This document shows, piece after piece, positions 1 through 6,862 of a DNA stretch of 20,892 bases; positions within the stretch are counted from its first letter, which is position 1, and each line of letters opens with the position of its first letter. The stretch comes from Scatosoma sp045643825 (GTDB lineage: Bacteria; Bacillota; Clostridia; Christensenellales; Borkfalkiaceae): contig JAZRFV010000005.1 of assembly GCA_045643825.1 (NCBI GenBank), positions 1 through 20,892 on the forward strand, written 5' to 3'. The notes under the pieces are model-generated. The model saw nothing but the letters and a program-made list of their open reading frames with translations, did no database searches and was not told where the DNA came from. The translations under genes were made by a program, and so were the position numbers.

Positions 1-599
1 CCTTGGACAAGCGGTATGCGGATAAAATTATGCCCTCGACCTTGGAAGGTGCGGTGGTACGTCTTTCCGATATCATTGCATATCTTGGTAAGGATAGGCA
101 GGACGCAATTTTGGCGGAAGCGGCAACAAAGCAGGACTTCGAGCCTTCATTGCTCGGCACTGTCAATGCGGAGATTGTCAACAACCTGATTGTGAACGTA
201 ATCGAAAACAGCTATGGTAAGCCGTATATAAAGCTGGACGACGCACATTTTGCGGCCCTTCGCAGCGCAAAGGCGGAAAACTACGACAAGATGTACAACC
301 GAGCAACGAGCCATACGGGGTTAAGCGGTTTGGTTGAAGGGATGATGTCGGAGGTATACGGACAGCTCCTTTCCGACGTGAAAAACGGCGTAAAGAGTTC
401 GCCTATCTTCACGCACCATATCGCGCAGGTGGAAAGGTTGTGGGGGGATTCGCACGCGGACGCGTATGCCAAGGCGGAGGCCAACCAGTTGGTTGTGGAC
501 TATATCGCGAGTATGACGGACGATTATTTTATCGAATTGTACGAGTTTTTGTTTCCCTCCGCTTCCCACGGTTTAAAATACCGCGGATACTTTGATTAA
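1..599 (+). CDS. HD-domain dNTP triphosphohydrolase (dGTPase-like), C-terminal part
   Basis: This is the 3' end of a gene whose start lies left of the window. The frame is open from base 3, and the TTG there is unlikely to be the real start. About 198 residues are visible. Near the N-terminal edge, the stretch TLEGAVVRLSDIIAYLGKD resembles the last metal-binding Asp helix of HD-superfamily dGTPase-type enzymes, which hydrolyse dNTPs to deoxynucleosides and triphosphate. The helical remainder fits the C-terminal half of that family. The HD motif itself would lie upstream, so catalytic competence cannot be judged here. It sits 18 bp before two DHH phosphoesterase genes and surE, all acting on nucleotides or short RNA, which supports a role in nucleotide-pool turnover. 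Family assignment rests on motif recognition only. Confidence 0.62.
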   Translation, partial: LDKRYADKIMPSTLEGAVVRLSDIIAYLGKDRQDAILAEAATKQDFEPSLLGTVNAEIVNNLIVNVIENSYGKPYIKLDDAHFAALRSAKAENYDKMYNRATSHTGLSGLVEGMMSEVYGQLLSDVKNGVKSSPIFTHHIAQVERLWGDSHADAYAKAEANQLVVDYIASMTDDYFIELYEFLFPSASHGLKYRGYFD

Positions 600-617
600 A
601 TAAAAAGAGAGATATAT

Positions 618-1556
618 ATGTTTGAACAAATTTTACAAAAGGTAAAGGAATACGACAAAATCGTAATCCACAGACACTCCAACCCCGATGGGGATGCTAT
701 GGGCAGTCAAATCGGCATGAAGGCGATTTTGCGTGAAAACTTCCCCGAAAAGCAGGTTTATGCGGTGGGGGATGACGCAAAGCGTTACTCGTTTATGGAC
801 GGCTCGACGATGGACGAGGTAGAGGACGGCTTTTACGAGGGGGCGTTGGCGATTATTCTCGATTGCGGCTCCGCTTGGTTGATTAGTGACGACCGTTACA
901 AAACGGCGGCGGCGACGGTGCGTTTTGACCACCATATTTTCAGCGAGAAAATTGCGGATGAAGAGGTGGTGGATACCTCTTACGAAAGTTGCTGTGGGTT
1001 GGTGACGGAGTTCGCTTTGGCATGTGGGTTAAAGCTCTCCCCCGTATCGGCAAAGGCGTTGTTTACGGGTATGGTGACAGATTCTGGCCGATTCCGTTAC
1101 GATTCGACGACTGCAAACACCTTCCGTTTGGCTGCTGCCTTGAAAGAGCAGGATTTTGACGCCAACGATATCTACTCCCAGCTTTATGCGGATGATTTTT
1201 CGTCGGTAAGATTGCGTGCACAATTCGTTTTGAAGGTGCAATTTACCCCTTACCGCGTGGCGTACATTTACACCACGAAGGAAGAATTTGACAGCTACAA
1301 CGCCGACGTCTTTACCATTTCTCGTGGTATGGTCAATACGATGGCGGACATCCGTGGGGTGGATATTTGGGTAAACTTCACCGAAACCGAGGATAAGGTG
1401 TTGGTGGAAATTCGTTCCAGCAAGCACACGGTACAGCCCGTTGCGGTAAAATACGGTGGCGGCGGTCACGCAAAGGCTTGCGGTGCATCGGTCAAGGATA
1501 GGGCGGAAGCGATGGCGCTTTTGGAAGATTTGAACGCATTCAACAAAGAGGTATAA
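618..1556 (+). CDS. DHH/DHHA1 phosphoesterase, NrnA-like (nanoRNase / pAp phosphatase), copy 1
   Basis: This 312-residue cytoplasmic protein has the full DHH-family layout. It shows the N-terminal metal-binding motif HSNPDGDA (about residues 20-27), LDCGS (82-85), the signature DHH (104-106), and TGMVTDSGRFRY (150-161). The C-terminal DHHA1 substrate-binding domain has a GGGGHAKACGA motif near residue 280. NrnA enzymes degrade RNA oligonucleotides of 2-5 nt and dephosphorylate 3'-phosphoadenosine 5'-phosphate; some relatives cleave cyclic dinucleotides or their linear products. All expected metal ligands look intact and the length is normal for NrnA (about 310-320). The ATG follows a GA-rich AAAAGAGAG leader. 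The next gene is a paralogue that begins 1 bp after this stop, so the two are co-transcribed. The exact substrate cannot be read from sequence. Confidence 0.87.
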   Translation: MFEQILQKVKEYDKIVIHRHSNPDGDAMGSQIGMKAILRENFPEKQVYAVGDDAKRYSFMDGSTMDEVEDGFYEGALAIILDCGSAWLISDDRYKTAAATVRFDHHIFSEKIADEEVVDTSYESCCGLVTEFALACGLKLSPVSAKALFTGMVTDSGRFRYDSTTANTFRLAAALKEQDFDANDIYSQLYADDFSSVRLRAQFVLKVQFTPYRVAYIYTTKEEFDSYNADVFTISRGMVNTMADIRGVDIWVNFTETEDKVLVEIRSSKHTVQPVAVKYGGGGHAKACGASVKDRAEAMALLEDLNAFNKEV

Positions 1557-1557
1557 T

Positions 1558-2535
1558 ATGAACGAAAATATGAAGATTATTTTGGACAAAATTAAGGAAT
1601 ATAACAAGATTTTTATCTTCCGTCATTTCCGTCCCGACGGCGATGCAATCGGCTCTTCCAAGGGCTTGTGCGCGCTTTTAAAAAACACCTACCCTGAAAA
1701 GAAAATCTACCTGCAAAACAGCGATTTTTCTAACTACTTGGCATTCTTGGGCGGTGAGGATGATTTGTTGCCCGACGAAGAATATGCCGATGCACTCGGT
1801 ATCGTTTTGGACACGGGTACGGGGAAACGCGTTTCTAACCAAAAATATTCCTTGTGTAAAGAGGTGGTAAAGATTGACCACCATATTCCCGTGGAAAGCT
1901 ACGGTCAGTACGAATGGGTTGAGGAACACCGTTCTTCGACCTGCGAAATGGTTGCGGCGTTCTACGAGGCGTTTAAAGACGAATTGAAGATGACGAAGGA
2001 GGCGGCTACTTACATTTATACGGGTATGGTAACCGACTCTGGCAGATTCCGTTACCGTGAAGTATCGGGGGACACGATGCGTTTGGCAGGGCTTATTCTC
2101 GATCAGGGGATTGACACGGAATTTATCTATTCTAACCTCTATTTGGACGAGGTGGAGGCGTTGCGTTTCGAATCGTTCGTGCATCGTAAAATGAAGATTT
2201 CGGACAGCGGCGTGGTATCCATGTACGTAACGAACCGCATGAAAAAGAAATTTGGGCTTTCCAACGAAGACGCCAGCGCGTGCGTTTCCTCGATGGATAG
2301 TATCAAGGGCTCGCTTATTTGGATTGCCTTTATCGAGGGCGAAAATGGGGAGATTCGCGTACGCTTACGCTCCCGCTACGTAACGATTAGCGAGCTTGCA
2401 GAACGCTACCACGGCGGCGGTCACGCTTGTGCCGCAGGCGCAACCGTATACTCTAAAGCAGAGATGAAGGCGCTTTTGAAGGAAGCGGACGCATTGTTGA
2501 AAGAATATAAAGCAAACAACGAGGGCTGGTTATGA
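1558..2535 (+). CDS. DHH/DHHA1 phosphoesterase, NrnA-like, copy 2
   Basis: This is a 325-residue paralogue of the preceding protein. It has RHFRPDGDA (about residues 22-30), LDTGT (84-88), DHH (107-109), TGMVTDSGRFRY and a C-terminal YHGGGHACAAGA DHHA1 motif, so both catalytic domains appear complete. It starts one base after the upstream stop, with the ribosome binding site AAAGAGG (1545-1551) inside the end of the first gene. Its own stop overlaps the surE start by 4 bp (ATGA). Tandem NrnA-like genes suggest division of labour, for example nanoRNA versus pAp or dinucleotide substrates, but this is inference. The two proteins share motifs yet differ clearly elsewhere, so this is not a very recent duplication. 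Confidence 0.86.
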   Translation: MNENMKIILDKIKEYNKIFIFRHFRPDGDAIGSSKGLCALLKNTYPEKKIYLQNSDFSNYLAFLGGEDDLLPDEEYADALGIVLDTGTGKRVSNQKYSLCKEVVKIDHHIPVESYGQYEWVEEHRSSTCEMVAAFYEAFKDELKMTKEAATYIYTGMVTDSGRFRYREVSGDTMRLAGLILDQGIDTEFIYSNLYLDEVEALRFESFVHRKMKISDSGVVSMYVTNRMKKKFGLSNEDASACVSSMDSIKGSLIWIAFIEGENGEIRVRLRSRYVTISELAERYHGGGHACAAGATVYSKAEMKALLKEADALLKEYKANNEGWL

Positions 2536-3251
2536 GGATTTTGATTGCAAACGACGACGGGATATCCAATAAGGGAATACGCCTGCTTGCAGAATGGGCA
2601 AAAAAACTTGGCGAGGTAACCGTGGTTGCGCCGAAGGTGGAACAAAGCGCAAAGAGTCACGCCATTGACTTTATCACGCCCGTAGAAATTAAAAAAGTGC
2701 CTTTTGTGGAAGGTGTAGAGGCGTATTCGATGTCGTCTACTCCTGCCGATTGTGTGCGCTTTGGCGTGTTGGCACTTGGTAAGAAATTTGACCTTGTTTT
2801 GTCGGGTATCAATTATGGTGTAAACCTTGGTGCGGATATCGTATATTCGGGTACGGTCGGGGCTATTTTCGAGGCGGCTCGTATGCACATCCCCGCCATT
2901 GCATTTTCCTCCTTCCCTGACGATCAGGAAAATGCCGCAAAACACCTTGACGAAGTGTACGATTATATCATGAATAACAAGCTGTTTGATGAGTGTCCCT
3001 TGTTCAACGTGAATATTCCCAAACAGCCCAAGGGTATCCGTATGACCTACCAAGGCTCGCCTTATTTTTCCGATCGGTTTGTACACCGTGAAGGGGATAT
3101 TTACGTGCAGGATGGGGAACCTATCCCTGACGAATGTCCTGACGACATGGACCGTGATACGGTTGCGCTTGTCAACGATTATATCTCCGTTACGCCTCTT
3201 TTGGCAACGCGTACGGACATGAGGGTGTTTGAAAAATACCGCACGAAATAA
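2532..3251 (+). CDS. surE: 5'/3'-nucleotidase SurE
   Basis: This 239-residue protein matches the SurE family throughout. The N-terminal metal site is ILIANDDG (Asp8, Asp9), followed by APKVEQSAKSHAI with the metal-binding Ser39. The block SGINYGVNLGADIVYSGTVG carries the conserved Asn94. SurE is a cytoplasmic metal-dependent nucleotidase acting on 5'- and 3'-nucleoside monophosphates, and in some species on short polyphosphate. Its length is close to the usual ~250. The start codon overlaps the stop of the upstream NrnA-like gene (translational coupling), and an intrinsic terminator begins 8 bp after the stop. It is therefore the last gene of a nucleotide-hydrolase operon. Confidence 0.93.
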   Translation: MRILIANDDGISNKGIRLLAEWAKKLGEVTVVAPKVEQSAKSHAIDFITPVEIKKVPFVEGVEAYSMSSTPADCVRFGVLALGKKFDLVLSGINYGVNLGADIVYSGTVGAIFEAARMHIPAIAFSSFPDDQENAAKHLDEVYDYIMNNKLFDECPLFNVNIPKQPKGIRMTYQGSPYFSDRFVHREGDIYVQDGEPIPDECPDDMDRDTVALVNDYISVTPLLATRTDMRVFEKYRTK

Positions 3252-3258
3252 GAAAAGG

Positions 3259-3295
3259 AAACGCTTATCCACATAGGGTAGGCGTTTGTTTTTTT
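3259..3295 (+). terminator. Intrinsic terminator after surE
   Basis: A 12-bp stem pairs AAACGCTTATCC (3259-3270) with GGGTAGGCGTTT (3276-3287), including two G-U pairs, across the 5-nt loop ACATA. One G and then seven T residues (3289-3295) follow. It lies 8 bp after the surE stop. Any reading frame opened at the TTG inside it (3286) would start within the terminator, which argues against that TTG as the start of the next gene. Confidence 0.85.
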
Positions 3296-3318
3296 GTGAA
3301 ATCGTCCATACTGACCGT

Positions 3319-4521
3319 ATGGAAAGGATTTTAGACGAAGCGAAGGATTTACAAAAGGAATTGGTGGATATCCGCCGTTATTTACACCAAAATGCGGAGA
3401 CGGGGTTTGAACTTCAAAAAACCTACGCCTATATCAAGAAAAAGTTAGAGGAATACGGGTATAAACCCAAGAAATGCGGTCGCTCTGGCTTGACGGCAAC
3501 GGTAGGAGGTAGGAAGGGCAAAACAATTTTACTTCGTGCGGATATGGACGGCCTGCCGATAGAGGAAAAAACGGGCTTGGTGTATGCCTGCAAGGATGGT
3601 AATATGCACGCCTGTGGCCACGATATGCACGCCACGATGTTGTTGGGGGCGGCAAAGCTGTTAAAACGCCGAGAGAAGGAATTAGATGGCAAGGTAAAGC
3701 TCCTTTTTCAGCCCGCGGAGGAACTTTTGGAAGGGGCAAAAGACGTGATAGAAGGTGGTGCGATAGAGGATCCAAAGCCCACGGCGGCGGTGATGCTCCA
3801 CGTGCTGACCGCAACCCCGATGCCTTCGGGGACGGTAGTAGTCGCTTCGGGGATAAGCGCTCCTGCGGCGGATTTTTACCATATCAAGGTGCAAGGAAAG
3901 GGCTGTCACGGCGCTACACCGTGGAAGGGCGTAGATGCCTTGACGGTCGCCGCCCATATCGTGATTGCCTTGCAGGAAATATCGGCAAGGGAATTGCCTG
4001 CCTCAACCCCTGCGGTTCTCACGGTGGGGGCGATTGTGTCAGACGGTACGGACAACGCGCTTTCAGACAGCGTGACCTTGAAGGGGACGCTTCGTTCCTT
4101 TGACGAGGGCGTGAGAAAAATGGTAAAAAAGCGTATGGAACAAATCGCAAAAAGCGTGGCAAGGGGCTTCCGAGCGACGGCGGAAATCACCTACAATGGC
4201 GGTTGTCCAACCTTGCGCAACGACGAGAAACTATCCCTTTTTACGGCGGAAACCTTGAAAAATGCCTTCGGCGTTGGAAATGTATTTTCCACCAACGCCT
4301 TGGGTGGGGATGTGCGTGAAAATAGTGGTGGCTCGGAAGATTTTGCCTATATCAGCCATCAAATCCCTTCCGTAATGGTGGGCTTGTCGACGGGATCGGT
4401 GACGGAAGGATATCCCTATCCCTTACACCATCCCAAGGCTGCGTTCAACGAGTCGGTTTTGTGGCAAGGGGCGGCAATTTATACCCTTATCGGGTGGAAA
4501 TTTGCAATAAAAAACACGTAA
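3319..4521 (+). CDS. M20-family amidohydrolase (M20D-type aminoacylase / N-acyl-amino acid deacetylase)
   Basis: This is a 400-residue zinc or manganese amidohydrolase. It shows RADMDGLP (about 73-80), NMHACGHDMHAT with metal ligands Cys99 and His101, QPAEE with Glu134-Glu135, and MLHV with His161. The lid domain is inserted at about residues 180-300, and the C-terminal GGSEDFAYIS and HHPKAAF supply the final His. Relatives cleave N-acyl amino acids, hippurate, indole-acetyl amino acids or N-acetyl-diaminopimelate; the substrate is not resolvable here. I chose ATG 3319 because homologues begin near ERILDEAKDLQ and the longer TTG start lies inside the upstream terminator. There is no clear Shine-Dalgarno sequence, and the ATG lies in a small inverted repeat (3306-3322). 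It has its own intergenic flanks and is not clearly part of either neighbouring operon. Confidence 0.85.
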   Translation: MERILDEAKDLQKELVDIRRYLHQNAETGFELQKTYAYIKKKLEEYGYKPKKCGRSGLTATVGGRKGKTILLRADMDGLPIEEKTGLVYACKDGNMHACGHDMHATMLLGAAKLLKRREKELDGKVKLLFQPAEELLEGAKDVIEGGAIEDPKPTAAVMLHVLTATPMPSGTVVVASGISAPAADFYHIKVQGKGCHGATPWKGVDALTVAAHIVIALQEISARELPASTPAVLTVGAIVSDGTDNALSDSVTLKGTLRSFDEGVRKMVKKRMEQIAKSVARGFRATAEITYNGGCPTLRNDEKLSLFTAETLKNAFGVGNVFSTNALGGDVRENSGGSEDFAYISHQIPSVMVGLSTGSVTEGYPYPLHHPKAAFNESVLWQGAAIYTLIGWKFAIKNT

Positions 4522-4525
4522 AGTA

Positions 4526-4554
4526 TTGCAATTTTTCTTTAAATAGTATATAAT
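4526..4554 (+). promoter_or_regulatory. Sigma-A-type promoter P1 upstream of the pur operon
   Basis: TTGCAA (4526-4531) and a perfect TATAAT (4549-4554) are separated by exactly 17 bp. It begins 5 bp after the stop of the amidohydrolase gene. Predicted transcription start is near 4561, upstream of the palindrome at 4595-4611 and of promoter P2. No gene lies close behind it except the purE leader. Confidence 0.65.
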
Positions 4555-4582
4555 GTCAAAAAGGAAGAATGAATGTTACAAT

Positions 4583-4611
4583 ATTCACATATTTTTGTGA
4601 ATTTTTCACAA
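4583..4611. promoter_or_regulatory. Operator-like palindrome between two promoters
   Basis: TTGTGAA (4595-4601) and TTCACAA (4605-4611) form a perfect 7-3-7 inverted repeat. A further half-site, ATTCACA (4583-4589), pairs with TGTGAAT (4596-4602), giving three alternating half-sites within 29 bp. The half-sites resemble those of Rex (TTGTGAA-N4-TTCACAA) and CRP/FNR-family proteins (TGTGA-N6-TCACA), but the spacing is one base shorter than either. It lies 34 bp upstream of the -35 box of P2 and just downstream of the P1 start. The 4583-4602 hairpin followed by TTTT could instead be a weak terminator for P1. Confidence 0.4.
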
Positions 4612-4644
4612 GGCAAAAATCGTGAGGAATTTTGCTTGGTAGTG

Positions 4645-4673
4645 TTGCTTTTTTGCGTTTCTTTTGGTATAAT
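4645..4673 (+). promoter_or_regulatory. Strong extended -10 promoter P2 for the purE leader RNA
   Basis: TTGCTT (4645-4650) and a perfect TATAAT (4668-4673) are separated by 17 bp, with an extended -10 TG at 4665-4666. Predicted start is near 4680. Everything from there to purE at 4910 is non-coding and folds well. The transcript must pass an intrinsic terminator at 4846-4883 to reach purE. Confidence 0.75.
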
Positions 4674-4679
4674 AAAAAA

Positions 4680-4883
4680 GTAAGGTTTAGGGGAAAACAA
4701 GGCGAGTATAGACGGACGGATTGAGAGGTTTGTGATGATACGTTTGCAAAGGTCGTACAACACGCTGCTACTGGGTTGTTTTTCGCGCGCAAAGCTCGCG
4801 ACGGCTTTCAAACGCCCTCATACCGTGCAAAAAACGTAAATATGGATGGAGTGCAAGGTTATTGCGCTCCATTTTGATTTTTT
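4680..4883 (+). ncRNA. Structured ~200-nt RNA upstream of purE (6S-like RNA or attenuation leader)
   Basis: Between promoter P2 and purE lies a non-coding transcript ending in an intrinsic terminator. By eye it folds into a long interrupted stem: CGTTTG (4741-4746) pairs with CAAACG (4809-4814), AAAG (4748-4751) with CTTT (4805-4808), and GTCG (4752-4755) with CGAC (4799-4802). ATGA (4735-4738) with TCAT (4818-4821) may extend it outward. The stem encloses two hairpins, ACAAC/GTTGT (4757-4761, 4775-4779) and CGCGC/GCTCG around an AAA loop (4786-4798). I recall 6S RNA genes lying beside purE in some Firmicutes, and the size, own promoter and own terminator fit. A ligand- or protein-controlled attenuator is equally possible. 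I found no match to guanine, ZTP, PRPP or T-box consensus elements. Structure is supported; identity is not. Confidence 0.5.
4846..4883 (+). terminator. Intrinsic terminator between leader RNA and purE
   Basis: ATGGAGTGCAA (4846-4856) pairs with TTGCGCTCCAT (4862-4872), with one G-U pair, across the loop GGTTA. TTTTGATTTTTT follows (4872-4883). It ends 26 bp before the purE start and no separate purE promoter is visible after it, so pur expression should depend on read-through or conditional antitermination. An upstream GTGCAA (4825-4830) could compete for the 3' arm, but this is weak evidence for a switch. Confidence 0.8.
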
Positions 4884-4909
4884 AAAAAGAGAAATAGGAG
4901 TAAAAGAGT

Positions 4910-5398
4910 ATGAGCAAAGTCGGTATTTTGATGGGCAGTAAATCGGATTTTGACGTGGTAAAACCTGCCGTAAACGTGTTGAAAAAATTTGGCGTAGAGG
5001 TTGAGGTACGCGTTATTTCCGCACACCGCACCCCCGATGAGGCGCACGAATTCGCCTCCACCGCAAAAGAACGTGGTATCGAGGTGTTGATTTGTGCGGC
5101 AGGCAAAGCGGCGCACCTTGGCGGTGTAATTGCGGCGATGACGACGCTTCCCGTAATCGGTTTGCCCGTAAAGACGGATATGATGGGTGGTTTGGACAGC
5201 TTGCTTTCTATCGTGCAGATGCCAGCAGGTATCCCCGTAGCAACGGTGGGGGTAAACGGTGGCGAAAATGCAGGTTTGCTCGCTTTACAAATTTTGGGTA
5301 TCAAATATCCCGAAATCGAGGCGCAGCTCGCCATGTATAAGGCTGCGATGCGTGATAAAATCAACGCGGACGACAAGGCGTTGCAGGATTTACTTTAA
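4910..5398 (+). CDS. purE: N5-carboxyaminoimidazole ribonucleotide mutase PurE (class I)
   Basis: This 162-residue protein is the usual PurE size. It has GSKSDFDVV (about residues 9-17) for phosphate binding, SAHRTPDE, CAAGKAAHLGGVIA and DSLLSIVQMPAGIPVATV. The last block is typical of class I bacterial enzymes, which convert N5-CAIR to CAIR, rather than class II AIR carboxylases. The usual AGGAAH is AAGKAAH here, a small deviation near the active-site loop. The ATG is preceded by AGGAG (4896-4900) at 9 bp. It is the first gene of the purine operon and lies 26 bp after the leader terminator. Class I PurE normally needs PurK to make N5-CAIR, and no purK is in this window. Confidence 0.95.
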   Translation: MSKVGILMGSKSDFDVVKPAVNVLKKFGVEVEVRVISAHRTPDEAHEFASTAKERGIEVLICAAGKAAHLGGVIAAMTTLPVIGLPVKTDMMGGLDSLLSIVQMPAGIPVATVGVNGGENAGLLALQILGIKYPEIEAQLAMYKAAMRDKINADDKALQDLL

Positions 5399-5429
5399 TT
5401 GTACGTATAGATTGATAGGAGACTGATTT

Positions 5430-6842
5430 ATGGCAGTATTTGGTATTTTCGGCACGGAAACTGCAAACGTTGCTTCCAGCGTTTATTACGGGCTGTACTC
5501 CTTACAGCACCGTGGACAAGCGTCCTGCGGTATTGTGGTAAACGACGACGGCGTGTTCCACGTTTACAAGGATTCCGGGCTCGTAAACGAGGTGATTACC
5601 CCGAACGTTTTGCAATCGTTAGGGCTTGGACAAATCGCCCTTGGTAACGTGCGTTACGGTACGGCGGACACGAAGGACCGTATCAATGCAGAACCGATTG
5701 TGGTAAACCACAGCAAGGGAAGGTTGGCGATTTCCTTGGACGGGAAACTCGTTAACGGTGCAGAATTAAAGCGTGAAATGGAATTGCAGGGCTCGATTTT
5801 CCACACGGGCAACGATGCGGAAATCATCTCGGCGGTGATTATTAAGGAACGTATCACGAGTGGTTCGATTGAGGAAGCGGTATCCAAGGCGATTACAAAG
5901 CTTAAAGGTGCATATTCCTTGCTGATTATGTCCCCGCAGAAAATGATTGCGGTGCGTGATATCCACGGTATGCACCCCTTGTGCTACGGCAAACGCGCGG
6001 ACGGGGAATACGTTGTGGCGAGTGAAAGCTGTGCCTTGAACTCGGTGGGCGCAACCCTTGAAAAAGACGTGCTTCCTGGTCAAATCGTGGTATTTACGAA
6101 GGATGGCATTAAGGTAATGAACGAGCATTGCGGCAAGGTGGACGAACGGTTGTGCGTGTTTGAATATTTATACACGGCCCGTCCCGATTCGATCATTGCA
6201 AACTGCTCGGTGCATTTGGCGAGAAAGCGTGCAGGTGAAATGCTTGCGAAGGCGCATCCCGTAGATGCGGACGTCGTTATAGGCGCTCCCGATTCGGGTA
6301 TTGACGCGGCGATTGGCTATGCGGAGGCATCGGGTATCCCGTACGGTTTGGGGCTTATCAAGAATAAGTACATAGGTAGAACGTTCATTGATCCTGGTCA
6401 AAATATGCGTGAGGACAAGGTGCGTATCAAATTAAGCCCTGTGGAAGAAACCATTAAAGGCAAGCGCGTTATTTTGGTGGACGACTCCATCGTGCGTGGT
6501 ACGACCTGTACGAGAGTGGTGCAATTGCTCCGTAGCGCAGGCGCGAAAGAAATTCACATTCGTTCCTCCGCACCCGAGTTTTTAAACCCCTGCTATTACG
6601 GGACGGACATCGGCTCCAAGGCGGAGCTAGTCGCTTGTAAATATACGGCGAAGGAAATGGCGAAGCTGTTCGGTGCGGACTCGGTAGGCTTCTTACCCTT
6701 GAAGGACGTTTCCGAGCTTGCAATTTCGGGTAAGTGCAAGGGCTACTGCTCGGCATGTTTTGATGGCAACTATCCGACGGACCTTCCGCAGGATACGGGT
6801 GTAAACAAATACGATTTTAAAATTTCCGAAAATAAAAATTAA
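5430..6842 (+). CDS. purF: Amidophosphoribosyltransferase PurF lacking the glutaminase cysteine
   Basis: This 470-residue protein would catalyse the first committed purine step, PRPP plus ammonia to phosphoribosylamine. The N-terminal Ntn-hydrolase fold is recognisable (YYGLYSLQHRGQ), Arg75 in NVRYGT is kept, and so is the Asp of TGNDAEII. However, the protein begins MAVFGIFG where family members have (propeptide)-CGVFGI, so the nucleophilic Cys1 is absent. AHNGNLVN is replaced by SLDGKLVN, putting Asp104 in place of the oxyanion-hole Asn. The start is firm: AGGAG lies 9 bp upstream and an in-frame TGA lies 6 bp upstream. The phosphoribosyltransferase half is intact (VILVDDSIVRGTT, APDSGIDAAIGYAEASGIPY), as are the four Fe-S cysteines (LCVFEY, NPCYYG, CKGYCSAC). 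It may be ammonia-dependent or supplied by a partner. PurL in the same operon keeps its glutaminase residues. Confidence 0.9.
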   Translation: MAVFGIFGTETANVASSVYYGLYSLQHRGQASCGIVVNDDGVFHVYKDSGLVNEVITPNVLQSLGLGQIALGNVRYGTADTKDRINAEPIVVNHSKGRLAISLDGKLVNGAELKREMELQGSIFHTGNDAEIISAVIIKERITSGSIEEAVSKAITKLKGAYSLLIMSPQKMIAVRDIHGMHPLCYGKRADGEYVVASESCALNSVGATLEKDVLPGQIVVFTKDGIKVMNEHCGKVDERLCVFEYLYTARPDSIIANCSVHLARKRAGEMLAKAHPVDADVVIGAPDSGIDAAIGYAEASGIPYGLGLIKNKYIGRTFIDPGQNMREDKVRIKLSPVEETIKGKRVILVDDSIVRGTTCTRVVQLLRSAGAKEIHIRSSAPEFLNPCYYGTDIGSKAELVACKYTAKEMAKLFGADSVGFLPLKDVSELAISGKCKGYCSACFDGNYPTDLPQDTGVNKYDFKISENKN

Positions 6843-6862
6843 CGAAGGGAGACAAGAAAATT

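Noticed and set aside
3286..3318. N-terminal extension of the amidohydrolase from a TTG
   Set aside because: The TTG lies inside the 3' arm of the surE terminator, and the added residues match nothing in the family. ATG 3319 fits homologue N-termini.
4573..4683. 36-codon frame with a hydrophobic C-terminal half upstream of purE
   Set aside because: It overlaps promoter P2 entirely. Its possible ribosome binding site (AAGGAAG, 4561-4567) would be at the very 5' end of a P1 transcript, and it matches no family I recognise. Most likely it is chance.
4680..4880. Guanine, PRPP, ZTP or T-box element
   Set aside because: The conserved core sequences of these elements, as I recall them, are not present in the leader, although a covariance-model search was not possible.
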